Below, piece by piece: positions 7,397 to 15,847 of a DNA stretch of 55,626 nt; position 1 is the first letter of the stretch, and each line of letters begins with the position of its first letter. Source of the stretch: Candidatus Melainabacteria bacterium (GTDB lineage: Bacteria > Cyanobacteriota > Vampirovibrionia > Obscuribacterales > Obscuribacteraceae); the NCBI GenBank assembly GCA_012965515.1, contig DTSE01000406.1, positions 1-55,626 on the forward strand. Reading direction: 5' to 3'. A program made the position numbers and the translations under genes. A model generated the notes under the pieces. It was not told the origin of the DNA, did no database searches, and was given only the letters and a program-made list of their open reading frames with translations.

Positions 7397-9193
7397 TCAA
7401 TAGATGCTGCCGGCATCAAACGTCATTCGATAAAACTGTGCCAGGTCATCCTGCTTCAAGTTCAGTTGGAAGTAACTGTAGCCAAAACCCGAACCCTCGG
7501 CCGTTTCGGGGCTCCAGCATGCCTGTTTTGGCACGTGGGACAGTAGTGCCGACAACTGAGCGGCGCCGTGAGCGAACATGCACGCGGAGTGCTTCGTCGC
7601 ACAGCCACTTAACTGTCTGTTGCCGTTTTGTCCCTCCAAGGCACCATCAGCCTGGCAGATTGAAATGGGGGCTAAAGAATGAAATTGGCGGAGCATCTCA
7701 TTCTTTGCTGTCTGCGCTGAAGCTGGAATTTCCTTAGCGTATGTTTTCGTTCGATTGCTACTCAAGCTGCAAAGTCTGTCGTTAGCTTTTTGATCCCCGG
7801 AGTCGTCCGTCGAAGAAGGCCGATCTAAATCTCTTTTTTCTGAATCAAAACCACCAGGCAAAACCCGAAGATCCCCCCACACCCCCCGGCTCTTATCGCC
7901 TGATCTAGATATCAAGATATTCCAAAGGTCCTGGTGTTTGCTGACTGTGTTGGGAGAACAACCAGAGCGCTGAGCGATCGCGTTTCTGGTTAGTTGCTCG
8001 CCGCCTGCGCACATGGCGGCAACAGCACGGCGGATTTTAAGACGGGCTTGTTTTTCTCTTTTGTCATTTCCTTTTTTGAGGTCGTCCATCGTCCAGACAC
8101 GGCCGGTTTGTCTGGTTCTGGCGATAAGAACATCTTGAGCACGCTCGGTTAAGGCGTATGGCTCATGTGCCTGGGTAGTGCCGTCAGCACGCCAGCACAC
8201 AGCTCTTTCTATGTCGGCATCTATTGTCTGCCAATTGCCGGCGCGCACATGCCCTGAAAAGCCATTGTGCTTTTCTTCCAGCCAGGCGCGTATCAGTCTG
8301 AATCTTGCGTTGTCGTTGAAGCGTCCTGGATGGGCAGGAATACCTTCCGCCTGGTCGCCGTGCCAGAGGTAATGCTCGACACAGATGATTGCATCGTGGC
8401 GAGTGTCTTTGTCTTTCAGCCCGTCTCGCCAGTATGCACGCCCCTTCTCGTAATTTTCGCGGATAAGTCTGTATCTAAAGAAGTCGTCAAAACCGTCATC
8501 GACAGCTGACTGTTCTTCATCCGCATGTTGCTCGCCGGCGGCGGCCGCGGCGGCGTTGAGATGGCTTTCTATAAGGGTCTTGGCGCTTACCCAATTGCAG
8601 GAGTTTGTATTGAGGTCATTAAGGAACAAGGCTATTGCCCTATCTTCTTGTATTTCCCCCCGTTTTAGCTGCAAACTTCCGTCCGGACCAAGCCATCCGA
8701 AGCCTTGCTGCAACGGAAGCCTTAAGGCATTGCCGCTGGGAAAGACTTCGAGAATTCCGCCTCCGATTTCGTAGCCCAGACCCTTCAACCACCGCTTCAT
8801 GGTCTGGCTCACTTCATTGGAGTCCGCCCAATCGTCAAACGGCAAATACAGGTGCCAGCCGCCTGAATCGCTGCTTCTATACGAAATTACGTATAAGCCA
8901 ACTTCTGATAAATGCGCCCGCAATTTTTCAAGCCCGGCGCGATTGTGATACTTGCTTTGAGCGTCAATGTCCAGGACAGCATGCCGGGTCTTGTGCGCCC
9001 AATAGCAGCCACGGAAGAGCCCGCGCCCTTCATCAGAAATGACGCCGATAATCTGCCCATCCAAAAGCGGGCCTTTGGCCTTTTGCCAGCGGTCGTAGCC
9101 GGCAAGCTTCCATATAAAGGCGTCCCGGCGCGGAAACAAGGCCAGGAATTCCTGGCGCGCGGCATCGTATTTGGTGGCCACAGCAGTTGCCAC
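7397..9193 (-). CDS. AEP-fold primase / probable plasmid replication protein
   Basis: 598 aa. The N-terminal half has archaeo-eukaryotic primase motifs: AVLDIDAQS (Asp75, Asp77) for metal binding, SDSGGWHLYLPF (His114) as the sxH motif and GNALRLPL as the third motif near residue 155. This is the pattern of TOTE-type and plasmid AEP primases. A helix-turn-helix (AIAQRSGCSPNTVSKHQDLW) lies near residue 415, as expected for an origin-binding Rep; the last 150 residues are polar and low in conserved motifs. No helicase Walker motifs. It starts with GTG at 9193 with a weak ribosome binding site. The next 1 kb upstream has origin-like repeats and a possible antisense RNA. Confidence 0.75.
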   Translation of the reverse strand: MATAVATKYDAARQEFLALFPRRDAFIWKLAGYDRWQKAKGPLLDGQIIGVISDEGRGLFRGCYWAHKTRHAVLDIDAQSKYHNRAGLEKLRAHLSEVGLYVISYRSSDSGGWHLYLPFDDWADSNEVSQTMKRWLKGLGYEIGGGILEVFPSGNALRLPLQQGFGWLGPDGSLQLKRGEIQEDRAIALFLNDLNTNSCNWVSAKTLIESHLNAAAAAAGEQHADEEQSAVDDGFDDFFRYRLIRENYEKGRAYWRDGLKDKDTRHDAIICVEHYLWHGDQAEGIPAHPGRFNDNARFRLIRAWLEEKHNGFSGHVRAGNWQTIDADIERAVCWRADGTTQAHEPYALTERAQDVLIARTRQTGRVWTMDDLKKGNDKREKQARLKIRRAVAAMCAGGEQLTRNAIAQRSGCSPNTVSKHQDLWNILISRSGDKSRGVWGDLRVLPGGFDSEKRDLDRPSSTDDSGDQKANDRLCSLSSNRTKTYAKEIPASAQTAKNEMLRQFHSLAPISICQADGALEGQNGNRQLSGCATKHSACMFAHGAAQLSALLSHVPKQACWSPETAEGSGFGYSYFQLNLKQDDLAQFYRMTFDAGSIY

Positions 9194-9242
9194 CTGGCTA
9201 GAAAAAGAGCTAGTCAGATCTACGTTTCCTTAAAGAGACGTG

Positions 9243-9385
9243 TTGACCTAAGCGGCTCAATCACTTATTCTGGATGCACATTCAGCAAACGGACTCGTAA
9301 CCAAAGCTGAAACTACAAATGAATAGCGATTGACCTGCAGAGGTCATTGCCAAAAAAGCATCGCCCCTGGCGGTGTTTTTTGTTT
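9243..9385 (+). ncRNA. Candidate small RNA divergent from the primase gene
   Basis: A good sigma-70 promoter (TTGACC 9243-9248, 17-bp spacer, TATTCT 9266-9271) is followed by about 105 nt ending in a terminator: stem CATCGCC-CCT-GGCGGTG (9359-9375, one G-T pair) and a run of six T. The predicted RNA also contains the palindrome TGACCTGCAGAGGTCA (9331-9346). It contains no coding frame of note. If the primase mRNA starts farther upstream, this RNA would be antisense to its leader and could control copy number. Confidence 0.45.
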
Positions 9386-9644
9386 TCTGGCTTATCGGTC
9401 ACTTTCTAGGGAGCGGCGCTCCAGTGATATTCAAGAGATATACACCTGCAGATAATGGCAAGCATTAATGCCACTATATAAGGTGCTTTGCGATCGATCA
9501 ACTCTTTGGAACCTTCAAAGGACGATACCAGGACAGTTCATCCTAACCAGAAATTAGACCGAACAACTCCTAAGGGTAGAAGATCGGCTTCAATAGCCAT
9601 TTTTACAAACCAGCGAATGGGCATCACGAAGAACTAGAGAAATC

Positions 9645-10115
9645 AGCCCGAAATCTTTCGGGCTACCGCGAAACATCAAAAAGGATTCCCGAAACAACTA
9701 GCCAGAAGTGGTGATTTTTAATGCGAAGCACACAGAACAGCCGAAACAATAAGCTATGCGGTTCTTTTCCGCTTCAAGCCAAAGATCAAACAAGCGGTTC
9801 GGTTGGTTGCTTCGGGCTACCAGGAATCACAGCACGAAGAACTTCGGGGTATTCGGAAGCACTTCGAGATACGATGGCGAAATCACTTCGGGGTCGCTTC
9901 TGGATAGGTTCGCTGTGTTCGGGGCAATTCCTATAATGCACTAATGGCGGGCCTTGTGTGCACTTAGGCTCACTTCTGGCTATTCGGAATGAAAACAAAG
10001 TGAGATCGATAAACATGCTGGAAATATTTTTATACCCCATGAAAGATCCACTAGCTAAGGTTTGCGGACTTCGGGGTTTTCGGGCTAAATCGCGAAGCGA
10101 CTTCGGCCTTCTTCG
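9645..10115. other. Origin-like region with ACTTCGGGG repeats
   Basis: The sequence repeats ACTTCGGGGT at 9841-9850, 9885-9894 and 10068-10077, with degenerate copies at 9809-9818 (GCTTCGGGCT), 9861-9870, 9917-9926 and 10100-10109. A 20-bp near-palindrome AGCCCGAAATCTTTCGGGCT occupies 9645-9664, and CGAAG-CGA-CTTCG lies at 10094-10106. The region is gene-free and sits between the AEP primase and the KfrA-like gene, so it is a candidate oriV or partition site. No DnaA box was confirmed. Confidence 0.55.
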
Positions 10116-10165
10116 TTGTTAGCAAGGAGACTCAAACAAGCCGTTTTCGGAATACATTTTTCCGA

Positions 10166-10206
10166 TTGTAAAAGCTCTGAGAGGCTCTATAATACGGGTA
10201 TCCCGT
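10166..10206 (+). promoter_or_regulatory. Promoter and operator of the KfrA-like gene
   Basis: TTGTAA (10166-10171), 16-bp spacer, TATAAT (10188-10193), immediately followed by the inverted repeat ACGGG-TAT-CCCGT (10194-10206). The operator would overlap the transcription start, consistent with autorepression by the encoded DNA-binding protein. Confidence 0.65.
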
Positions 10207-10251
10207 CATTTGATATATACACCAAAGCGCCACTAGATATGGAGTCGAAGC

Positions 10252-11064
10252 GTGAAAACTATATCTGTCAGAGAAGTAGCAGAAGCTTTAGAGATCTCTC
10301 CCCGTGGCGTGCTGTACAGGCGCGAAAAGGGTCAGCTCAAAGGAATTCTGATAAAGAATGACCGGGGTGTAGACGAGTACCGGATTTATCCAACAAAGGA
10401 AATCATCGAAGGGCTTAAACGGATCAATTCGCCGCTAGTGGCGTCTGAGGAAGCTATTGAGGACTTCGATGTCGTGGACGCCCAGACCATATCGGAAGAG
10501 CACAAGATCTTTGACTCGACATATGGCCCGGAAGACGTGGTTGAGAGGTCAGCCGCTTCCAGACCAAACTGGACGGAAACGAGCAAGGCGGCCGCCAGCG
10601 GCATGGCCGAAGAACTCTGGAATAACGTTATCAGTCGTTTCATGGAGAAGCTGGAAGAGAAAGACCAGTTGATCGGCGAGATGCGCACGGAGCTAAAAGA
10701 AAAAGAACGTCAACTGTTACTCCTGCCGGACCTCGAAGCGCAAGCAGAAAACGAACGCAAAGCGGCCGAGCTAAAAGAACTTGAAGCCGAAGCGTTGCGT
10801 AAGCAAATCGAAGCAATGCAAGCGCTCCAAACTGAGGCCGAAGAATCGAAGCGACGAGCCAATGAAGCGATTCAACAGTTTAAAGCTGATAAAGAAGCAG
10901 AAGCGAAGGCGCTGGAAGAAGAGAACGAGCAGCTCAGGAAAAAAGCGGAAGAAGCTGCAAACCTGGCTGCCGATCTTCAATCCCTCAAATCCACAGTTGA
11001 AGAACTGCAAAAACCGAAACCGTCTTGGTGGCAGAAGCTGTTCTCTGCGCCGAGTGAACCATAA
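10252..11064 (+). CDS. KfrA-like HTH plus coiled-coil protein
   Basis: 270 aa, GTG start with GGAG 8-9 nt upstream. Residues 1-45 form a MerR-like helix-turn-helix (ISVREVAEALEISPRGVLYR); residues about 120-245 are an almost uninterrupted Glu/Lys/Ala/Gln coiled coil; the C-terminus is WWQKLF. This matches the KfrA-type layout: an N-terminal DNA-binding domain and a long alpha-helical tail. These proteins bind plasmid DNA, autoregulate and help segregation. No ParA ATPase is present nearby, so it may act alone or with host factors. Confidence 0.65.
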   Translation: MKTISVREVAEALEISPRGVLYRREKGQLKGILIKNDRGVDEYRIYPTKEIIEGLKRINSPLVASEEAIEDFDVVDAQTISEEHKIFDSTYGPEDVVERSAASRPNWTETSKAAASGMAEELWNNVISRFMEKLEEKDQLIGEMRTELKEKERQLLLLPDLEAQAENERKAAELKELEAEALRKQIEAMQALQTEAEESKRRANEAIQQFKADKEAEAKALEEENEQLRKKAEEAANLAADLQSLKSTVEELQKPKPSWWQKLFSAPSEP

Positions 11065-11097
11065 TTATCAGCACCTTTAAATTATGGCTGGTGAACT

Positions 11098-13500
11098 CTA
11101 CATAGCGCCTGGGTCATCTGAGCGCAGGAGTTGTCCAGTTTCCACTATTTTATATTCTCCTTTACTGATGTAATTCACATGCATGCCTGTGTCGGTTTTG
11201 AGAGTTTTCAGACCCTCGGCTTCTGCAGTGGGGTCATCTAGAGTCCCAACGCCAATCATTTCTACGTATGCGTTGAGAATGTGAGCCTTGCCTGACAAGT
11301 CTTTGGCTACAAATGTTTGTATATGCTTCATGCGCTTTCTGGTCATTACTTCACCTTCAGATAGATACTGGAGTTCTTTTATGGCACTTTCCAATTCGTT
11401 TAGGTGCTTTGTGATATTGTCGAATTCTAGTGTAAAGCTATGGTATTGAACGCCGTTCTTAAATCTCGTGAATACAGTTACTGATACATGGTCCGGAAAT
11501 GGCAATACTTCAATTACCCCTCCGGCCCACTGAATATCAGTCCTTTCGGCCAAAATACCTTTTTGTGCTCTTACTAATGTCTTTCGATATTGAATTGCTT
11601 CATATCGATTAAATACGACAAGAAAATCGTCACCGGTAAGATGCACCAAATGAGGAGTGGCACTGACTTCTATTTTCTTTTGAGGTTGATCCAGCGGAAG
11701 GAGTCTTTTAGGATTCGAAACGGTTATAGTCAAAGTCGCTTCATTGATGTAATTGGGATCATGCAATATGTCTTTCATTTGGGCAATTCGCCCATTCCAA
11801 GTCCACAATTCGCCGTTATCAAAATAAAAGTCCATATCAAACGACTTTGCATCTTTGAAATTCTGTGTAACTTCCGCAAAATCGTTAGGCAAAAGTTTGT
11901 AGCGGAAAGTCAATGTTGAAGACTGTTTGAGATGTTCTGATGAAAATGATTCGGAAAGAACACGATGTTCTTCAAAGGTAAATACATTGCTGCTCCTCCA
12001 ATCAAGAAAGGTATTCGGACTTGCATAAGCAGTAACACGACTTCCATTTAATTTTGGATGTTGCTTAACAAGAGCCATCGCTTGCTCTCCAATTGAATTG
12101 GAGTTCAGAACTGGCGGACGAGGCTGTCTGAGTGTTGTCCCATCAAATCCAACATATAAAATTTCAGAATCTGATATTGATGGGTCTGGAAGTAGATCTC
12201 CTGCGACAGATGCCGTCATCAGCATCTGTTGATTGGAAACTGGCACGTAAATTGGCTTAAAAAGCGGCACTCTGTCTAGATTACTTTCAATAGAATCAAG
12301 CACAGCCGACGGTAAATTGAGCGAATTTTTGTGCTTTTTCCATGTTTCGTAAAATGTTTCTGTAAATTCTTTGGCGGTATTGACGACAAGTCGTGTTGGA
12401 AGTTTTGCGTGCGAAGCCATTAGTTCAAACTGTTCGAATGTAATTCTGTCTAGATTTTTTTCTTCGCCGATTTTAAATGCAAGGTTACGACCAGGCATGT
12501 AGGCGATCGTTGGGACAAAGTCATATGCTGGACTTAGACTAGGTTTTCGAGGATCGGAGTAAAGTAACGTCCAATTTTTTAAGTGCATATCGGCATTTCC
12601 GATTGCAACCGAAAAGACAAGTCGTCTGATGTACTCGACCAAAGCAAGCTCGTCAACTTCTGAGAAAATTACATATGCAATCCCGCCATAACTTGTTTTC
12701 TTGTATTTGTCAGCTGGATAGAGTTTAAAGACTTGAGCAAAGTCTTCCATATGAATTCTCTCGCCCTCATTCGTCCGATCAAACCTTTTAATTGCGAGGG
12801 TTAAACCGGTAGGATCATCCAAGTCCTCTGGAAGATTTCCTATGGATGCTGTCGGAATGAGGTTGATCTCGGGCACATCAAGGCCTGTATACGAGGCAAG
12901 CTGCAACATAGCAAATTCAACTTCAGGAACGTTGTCGTGTTTACTTGACGGTAATTTGATAATCCAGGAACCGCCTACACCTTGAGCAGGGATAGTTAAT
13001 CCGCCGGAGGCTTCCTTCACTGCAGACATTTTGAGTTGAATACCGGCGAGAGAAAAATGCAAAGCATCAGTGAAATCCTGAGAATGTGGTTCATCATCTC
13101 CATCACTCGGAATTTGAACGGCATCATCTGGCTTAATTCTGATTGCTCCGGGTAAGTCATCTCTCAAACCCGAAAGCAAAAGAAACTCACGTTTTGGATT
13201 AACTCCGAGCTTGTCAGCGAGATACTTTCGCATGTGACCTTCTGGAAGCAAATTAGAAAAGAAAGGATGCAGCTGCATCTTAGTTGGCTTATATTCCGTA
13301 ATCAGCCTTCCAAAAGAACTGCGAAACGAAATGCTTACGGTAGGTCGGTTTTCATCTTCAATATAAGAATCGCTAAGGCTGAAGACTGAAGTATCTGCCG
13401 ACATCAATGTGATTTGACCGACAAGTACTTCATTCAACCGGATCTCTAAAACGCTCTTTGGAGCTTCAGTATGTATGGGGCGACGAGCATCAATCATCAT
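11098..13500 (-). CDS. hipA: HipA-family kinase toxin with large C-terminal extension
   Basis: About 800 aa, compared with roughly 430 for HipA. The N-terminal 430 residues have the HipA kinase core: an N-1 beta domain, the nucleotide-binding GGSWIIKLPS, catalytic GNADMHLKN and the metal-binding PAYDF. Typical HipA phosphorylates a tRNA synthetase or another protein and causes growth arrest. Residues 430-800 are a separate region of beta-strand-rich character (DFDMDFYFDNGELWTWNGR...) that I cannot assign. The start ATG 13500 (or 13497) follows GAGGA and overlaps the end of hipB by 11 nt; 13515 is also open. Translationally coupled to hipB. Confidence 0.75.
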   Translation of the reverse strand: MMIDARRPIHTEAPKSVLEIRLNEVLVGQITLMSADTSVFSLSDSYIEDENRPTVSISFRSSFGRLITEYKPTKMQLHPFFSNLLPEGHMRKYLADKLGVNPKREFLLLSGLRDDLPGAIRIKPDDAVQIPSDGDDEPHSQDFTDALHFSLAGIQLKMSAVKEASGGLTIPAQGVGGSWIIKLPSSKHDNVPEVEFAMLQLASYTGLDVPEINLIPTASIGNLPEDLDDPTGLTLAIKRFDRTNEGERIHMEDFAQVFKLYPADKYKKTSYGGIAYVIFSEVDELALVEYIRRLVFSVAIGNADMHLKNWTLLYSDPRKPSLSPAYDFVPTIAYMPGRNLAFKIGEEKNLDRITFEQFELMASHAKLPTRLVVNTAKEFTETFYETWKKHKNSLNLPSAVLDSIESNLDRVPLFKPIYVPVSNQQMLMTASVAGDLLPDPSISDSEILYVGFDGTTLRQPRPPVLNSNSIGEQAMALVKQHPKLNGSRVTAYASPNTFLDWRSSNVFTFEEHRVLSESFSSEHLKQSSTLTFRYKLLPNDFAEVTQNFKDAKSFDMDFYFDNGELWTWNGRIAQMKDILHDPNYINEATLTITVSNPKRLLPLDQPQKKIEVSATPHLVHLTGDDFLVVFNRYEAIQYRKTLVRAQKGILAERTDIQWAGGVIEVLPFPDHVSVTVFTRFKNGVQYHSFTLEFDNITKHLNELESAIKELQYLSEGEVMTRKRMKHIQTFVAKDLSGKAHILNAYVEMIGVGTLDDPTAEAEGLKTLKTDTGMHVNYISKGEYKIVETGQLLRSDDPGAM

Positions 13501-13807
13501 CCGTTTCCTCATCATCTAAAAGGAACTGATATGCAGACTCTTCTTGCTCTCCATCGCTGCCATTGAATTGCCTAATAATGCTTTCTACGGCTGGTAACAC
13601 CTGCCTTGGCACCAGTACTATTTCCAAACCTAAAACTCTAGCAATATCGAGAATCACACTGAATCTCGAATCTCGATGCCCATTTTCTATTTGCGAAATA
13701 TAGCTTTGTGGCAAATGCAGACTGCGACCGAGTTTTGACTGACTCATCATCTGTTTTTTGCGTTCATTGACTAAACTGTCAATAAAAGGTTTTATATTAT
13801 TAGGCAT
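13490..13807 (-). CDS. hipB: HipB-like antitoxin (XRE family)
   Basis: 105 aa from ATG 13807; an upstream ATG at 13858 in the same frame is possible. Residues 18-65 form a Cro/C1-type helix-turn-helix (SQSKLGRSLHLPQSYISQIENG). The C-terminus is very acidic (LLDDEETDDD). It should neutralise the HipA kinase encoded just downstream and repress the shared promoter, which lies between here and the divergent gene at 13939. Confidence 0.8.
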   Translation of the reverse strand: MPNNIKPFIDSLVNERKKQMMSQSKLGRSLHLPQSYISQIENGHRDSRFSVILDIARVLGLEIVLVPRQVLPAVESIIRQFNGSDGEQEESAYQFLLDDEETDDD

Positions 13808-13938
13808 AGTAGTATTAGCAAAACCATATAATTGAATTTTTAGTATATCATTTTGCATATGGATTTTTTGGAATAAGGTTCAAATGACAACATCACTGCT
13901 ATCATAAAGGTAGCAGTGTAATAGCACAAGGAATCAAA

Positions 13939-14733
13939 ATGTCTAGACCGAAACAGGCCAGTTTTTATCCAGATCCGGACGTTCAAAACTATCTTGAAAG
14001 TCTACCTGCAGGCAGTCGCAACAGAGCAATAAATGAAGCGATTCGTGAGCTAATAGGTAAAACCAAACGTGATGAGTTTGAACCATTCGCTCGCTGGATG
14101 GAAGACAACAGAGTTCAATTCTGGGGAGAGGCCTTAATAGGAGACAGAAAACGTCAGGTATCTTTGCTTGAAGTTTTACGCTGTTATCGAGACGACATCG
14201 ATATTTCAGATAGCCCGTGGAAAGAATTTGGAAAAATTTCTTCGATTCGTACCGCAGTTCTTATCTTTAAAGGTGGCGAGTTTCCATGCGATTTCATGCT
14301 GCATGACGATTTCGAACGTAAGTTCCCCATTTATCAAATAGTTGTTGATCCGCAATTTGAGTATGCAGTGAATCAATGGCTTAGTAGCACGGAAAATGGC
14401 TCAATCAAAATAGTTCAAGGTAAGAAAACCAACGAATTAAAGGTTAAGGTCCTAGAGGCTCATCGCGTTACAGGATTAGGTATTTTCTTTATCAACGTAG
14501 AAGTGCGGAGCGAAATTCCGAGAGAAAATAAATTAGATAGATGTCCTGTTTGCTATTCGCATGTGAAATCAGAAAGTCGCACAAGCGCGGGTGGACGTAA
14601 AATCTCATATGCTTGCGGCTCGCGGATTGGAGCGAACAAAGAGAATTCGGAAGGAAACTTCATAGTGCCCTGCCCCAATGCAGCTAGGTTCAACAACTTA
14701 AATCCTGAGGCACCATTTTGGAATAATGCATAA
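13939..14733 (+). CDS. RHH-domain protein with C-terminal zinc-binding motif
   Basis: 264 aa, AAGGAA 6-7 nt before the ATG. The N-terminus (QASFYPDPDVQNYLESLPAG, then RAINEAIREL) is an RHH domain of the same kind as in the protein at 6511-7254. The middle is unassigned. The C-terminus holds CPVC, then a Cys about 23 residues on (YACGSR) and another at PCPNAARF, a possible zinc site. It reads divergently from hipBA across about 130 bp, so it may share regulation with them. No known family assigned. Confidence 0.7.
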   Translation: MSRPKQASFYPDPDVQNYLESLPAGSRNRAINEAIRELIGKTKRDEFEPFARWMEDNRVQFWGEALIGDRKRQVSLLEVLRCYRDDIDISDSPWKEFGKISSIRTAVLIFKGGEFPCDFMLHDDFERKFPIYQIVVDPQFEYAVNQWLSSTENGSIKIVQGKKTNELKVKVLEAHRVTGLGIFFINVEVRSEIPRENKLDRCPVCYSHVKSESRTSAGGRKISYACGSRIGANKENSEGNFIVPCPNAARFNNLNPEAPFWNNA

Positions 14734-15083
14734 AAAAGAAAAAGAAGCTCTAAAACGAAAGCAGAATGCAGACCTACTTGTCGAGAATCCGTCAAACATT
14801 TTCGGCAGAACTATGAATTTTCTCGTAATTTGTCTCACTTTTATTCAGGCTAAATGTCAGGTCTCATCTGCACTTAGCAGTATAGAGGATAGAACCTGTC
14901 CTCGTTTCAGGCGCGGCATGACATTTATCGTGAATAAAAACCTGACATTTATCGTGAAAGTTTCCTCTGATATTTATCGAGAAAATTCACACAATAGTCT
15001 CTGAAATTACAGCTTTGCTGCTGGCGGTTGAAATATGCTGTGCGAGATAAAACTGTGTTTCGAAACATTACCAAGAATGGTTG
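14734..15083. other. Intergenic region upstream of the integrase
   Basis: No convincing gene. It holds the 16-bp repeats listed at 14919-14983 and A-rich sequence. A 92-codon open frame crosses the repeats and is judged spurious. Confidence 0.5.
14919..14983 (+). repeat. Three 16-bp direct repeats (TGACATTTATCGTGAA)
   Basis: Exact copies lie at 14919-14934 and 14943-14958, and a copy with two changes at 14968-14983, at a period of 24-25 bp. The core ATTTATCGTG is the same as in the 6440-6495 pair. A regularly spaced series like this is usual for the multi-site ends of transposons with DDE transposases of the IS21/Tn7 type, but no transposase gene is present next to it. Confidence 0.8.
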
Positions 15084-15184
15084 TTTATGGTAAAGTCTTA
15101 GAAAAGGAAAAAAGGAAAGGCTGATCTGGTATGGCTTTCCAGGGTTAAATTGTCAAGCGCCGCTCATCATTTATGGTAAAGTCT
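15084..15184 (+). repeat. 15-bp direct repeat at the integrase start
   Basis: TTTATGGTAAAGTCT occurs at 15084-15098 and 15170-15184, 86 bp apart. The second copy spans the integrase start codon (ATG GTA AAG TCT); the first would encode only MVKS-stop. It suggests a tandem duplication of the gene's 5' edge or an integrase core site. Confidence 0.75.
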
Positions 15185-15709
15185 GCAAAAAAGAAAAAAA
15201 CTTCCGCCGGTCCGCCGCCAAAAATTCCAAACTCTGAAAAACGAGCTCGCGAATATTTGACGCCGGCGGAAGTTAAGTCGATGATTGATGCCGCCAAGTT
15301 AGTTGGCCGGCACGGGCTGCGTGATGCGCTTTTAATTCTGATTGCTTACAGGCATGCGCTCAGAGTCGGCGAGCTTGTAGACTTGAAGTGGGAGCAGCTC
15401 GACCTAGACGGCGCCAAGATGCATGTCAACCGCCTCAAAAACGGCGACTCGTCGGTTCACTTCCTGGAAGGGGACGAAATCCGGGCTTTACGAAAGCTCC
15501 GGAGGGATTATGAAGGGTCGTCCTTTGTTTTCGCCTCTGAGAGGCAGGGACCGCTCTCTATTAACGCCGTGCACAAGATTGTTGTGCGCGCCGGCGAGGT
15601 CGCTGGAATTGAATTTCCTGTCCACAGCCATCAATTGCGCCACGGAAAGGGCTATCAGTTGGCGTCAAAGGGCGTGGACACTCGTGCGATTCAGGCATAT
15701 TTTGGGCAC
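15173..15709 (+). pseudogene. Tyrosine integrase, 5' part, split by RIT element
   Basis: Residues 1-179 of a short FimB-like phage-type integrase without an N-terminal arm-binding domain. Catalytic residues visible: Arg in ALRVGELVDLKW, HQLRHG, and the start of the box II at YFGH. The frame is then broken by the RIT element and runs on into foreign residues to a stop at 15757. The remaining 28 codons, including the active-site tyrosine, are at 19151-19237. Joining the parts at GGGCAC gives YFGH-KNIQHTVRYTQLDP and a 207-aa protein with an intact active site. Confidence 0.9.
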
Positions 15710-15847
15710 TATGCCGAGTCCCTGATTATGCCGAGCAATTACAGTCTAGTTCGATAGGCTGGAAGTTTTACTATTGAGCCCTCGGCATATTCCCTTAGGG
15801 TGTTCCATGCAATCCTTTCTTGAATTTCCAAGAAAGGAGAGGCGTGA

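Noticed and set aside
6440..14983. A single transposon bounded by the ATTTATCGTG repeats
   Set aside because: The two repeat groups are in direct, not inverted, orientation, and no transposase lies between them.
14726..15004. Plus-strand open frame of 92 codons
   Set aside because: It runs across the 16-bp repeats, lacks a ribosome binding site and has a repeat-derived protein sequence.
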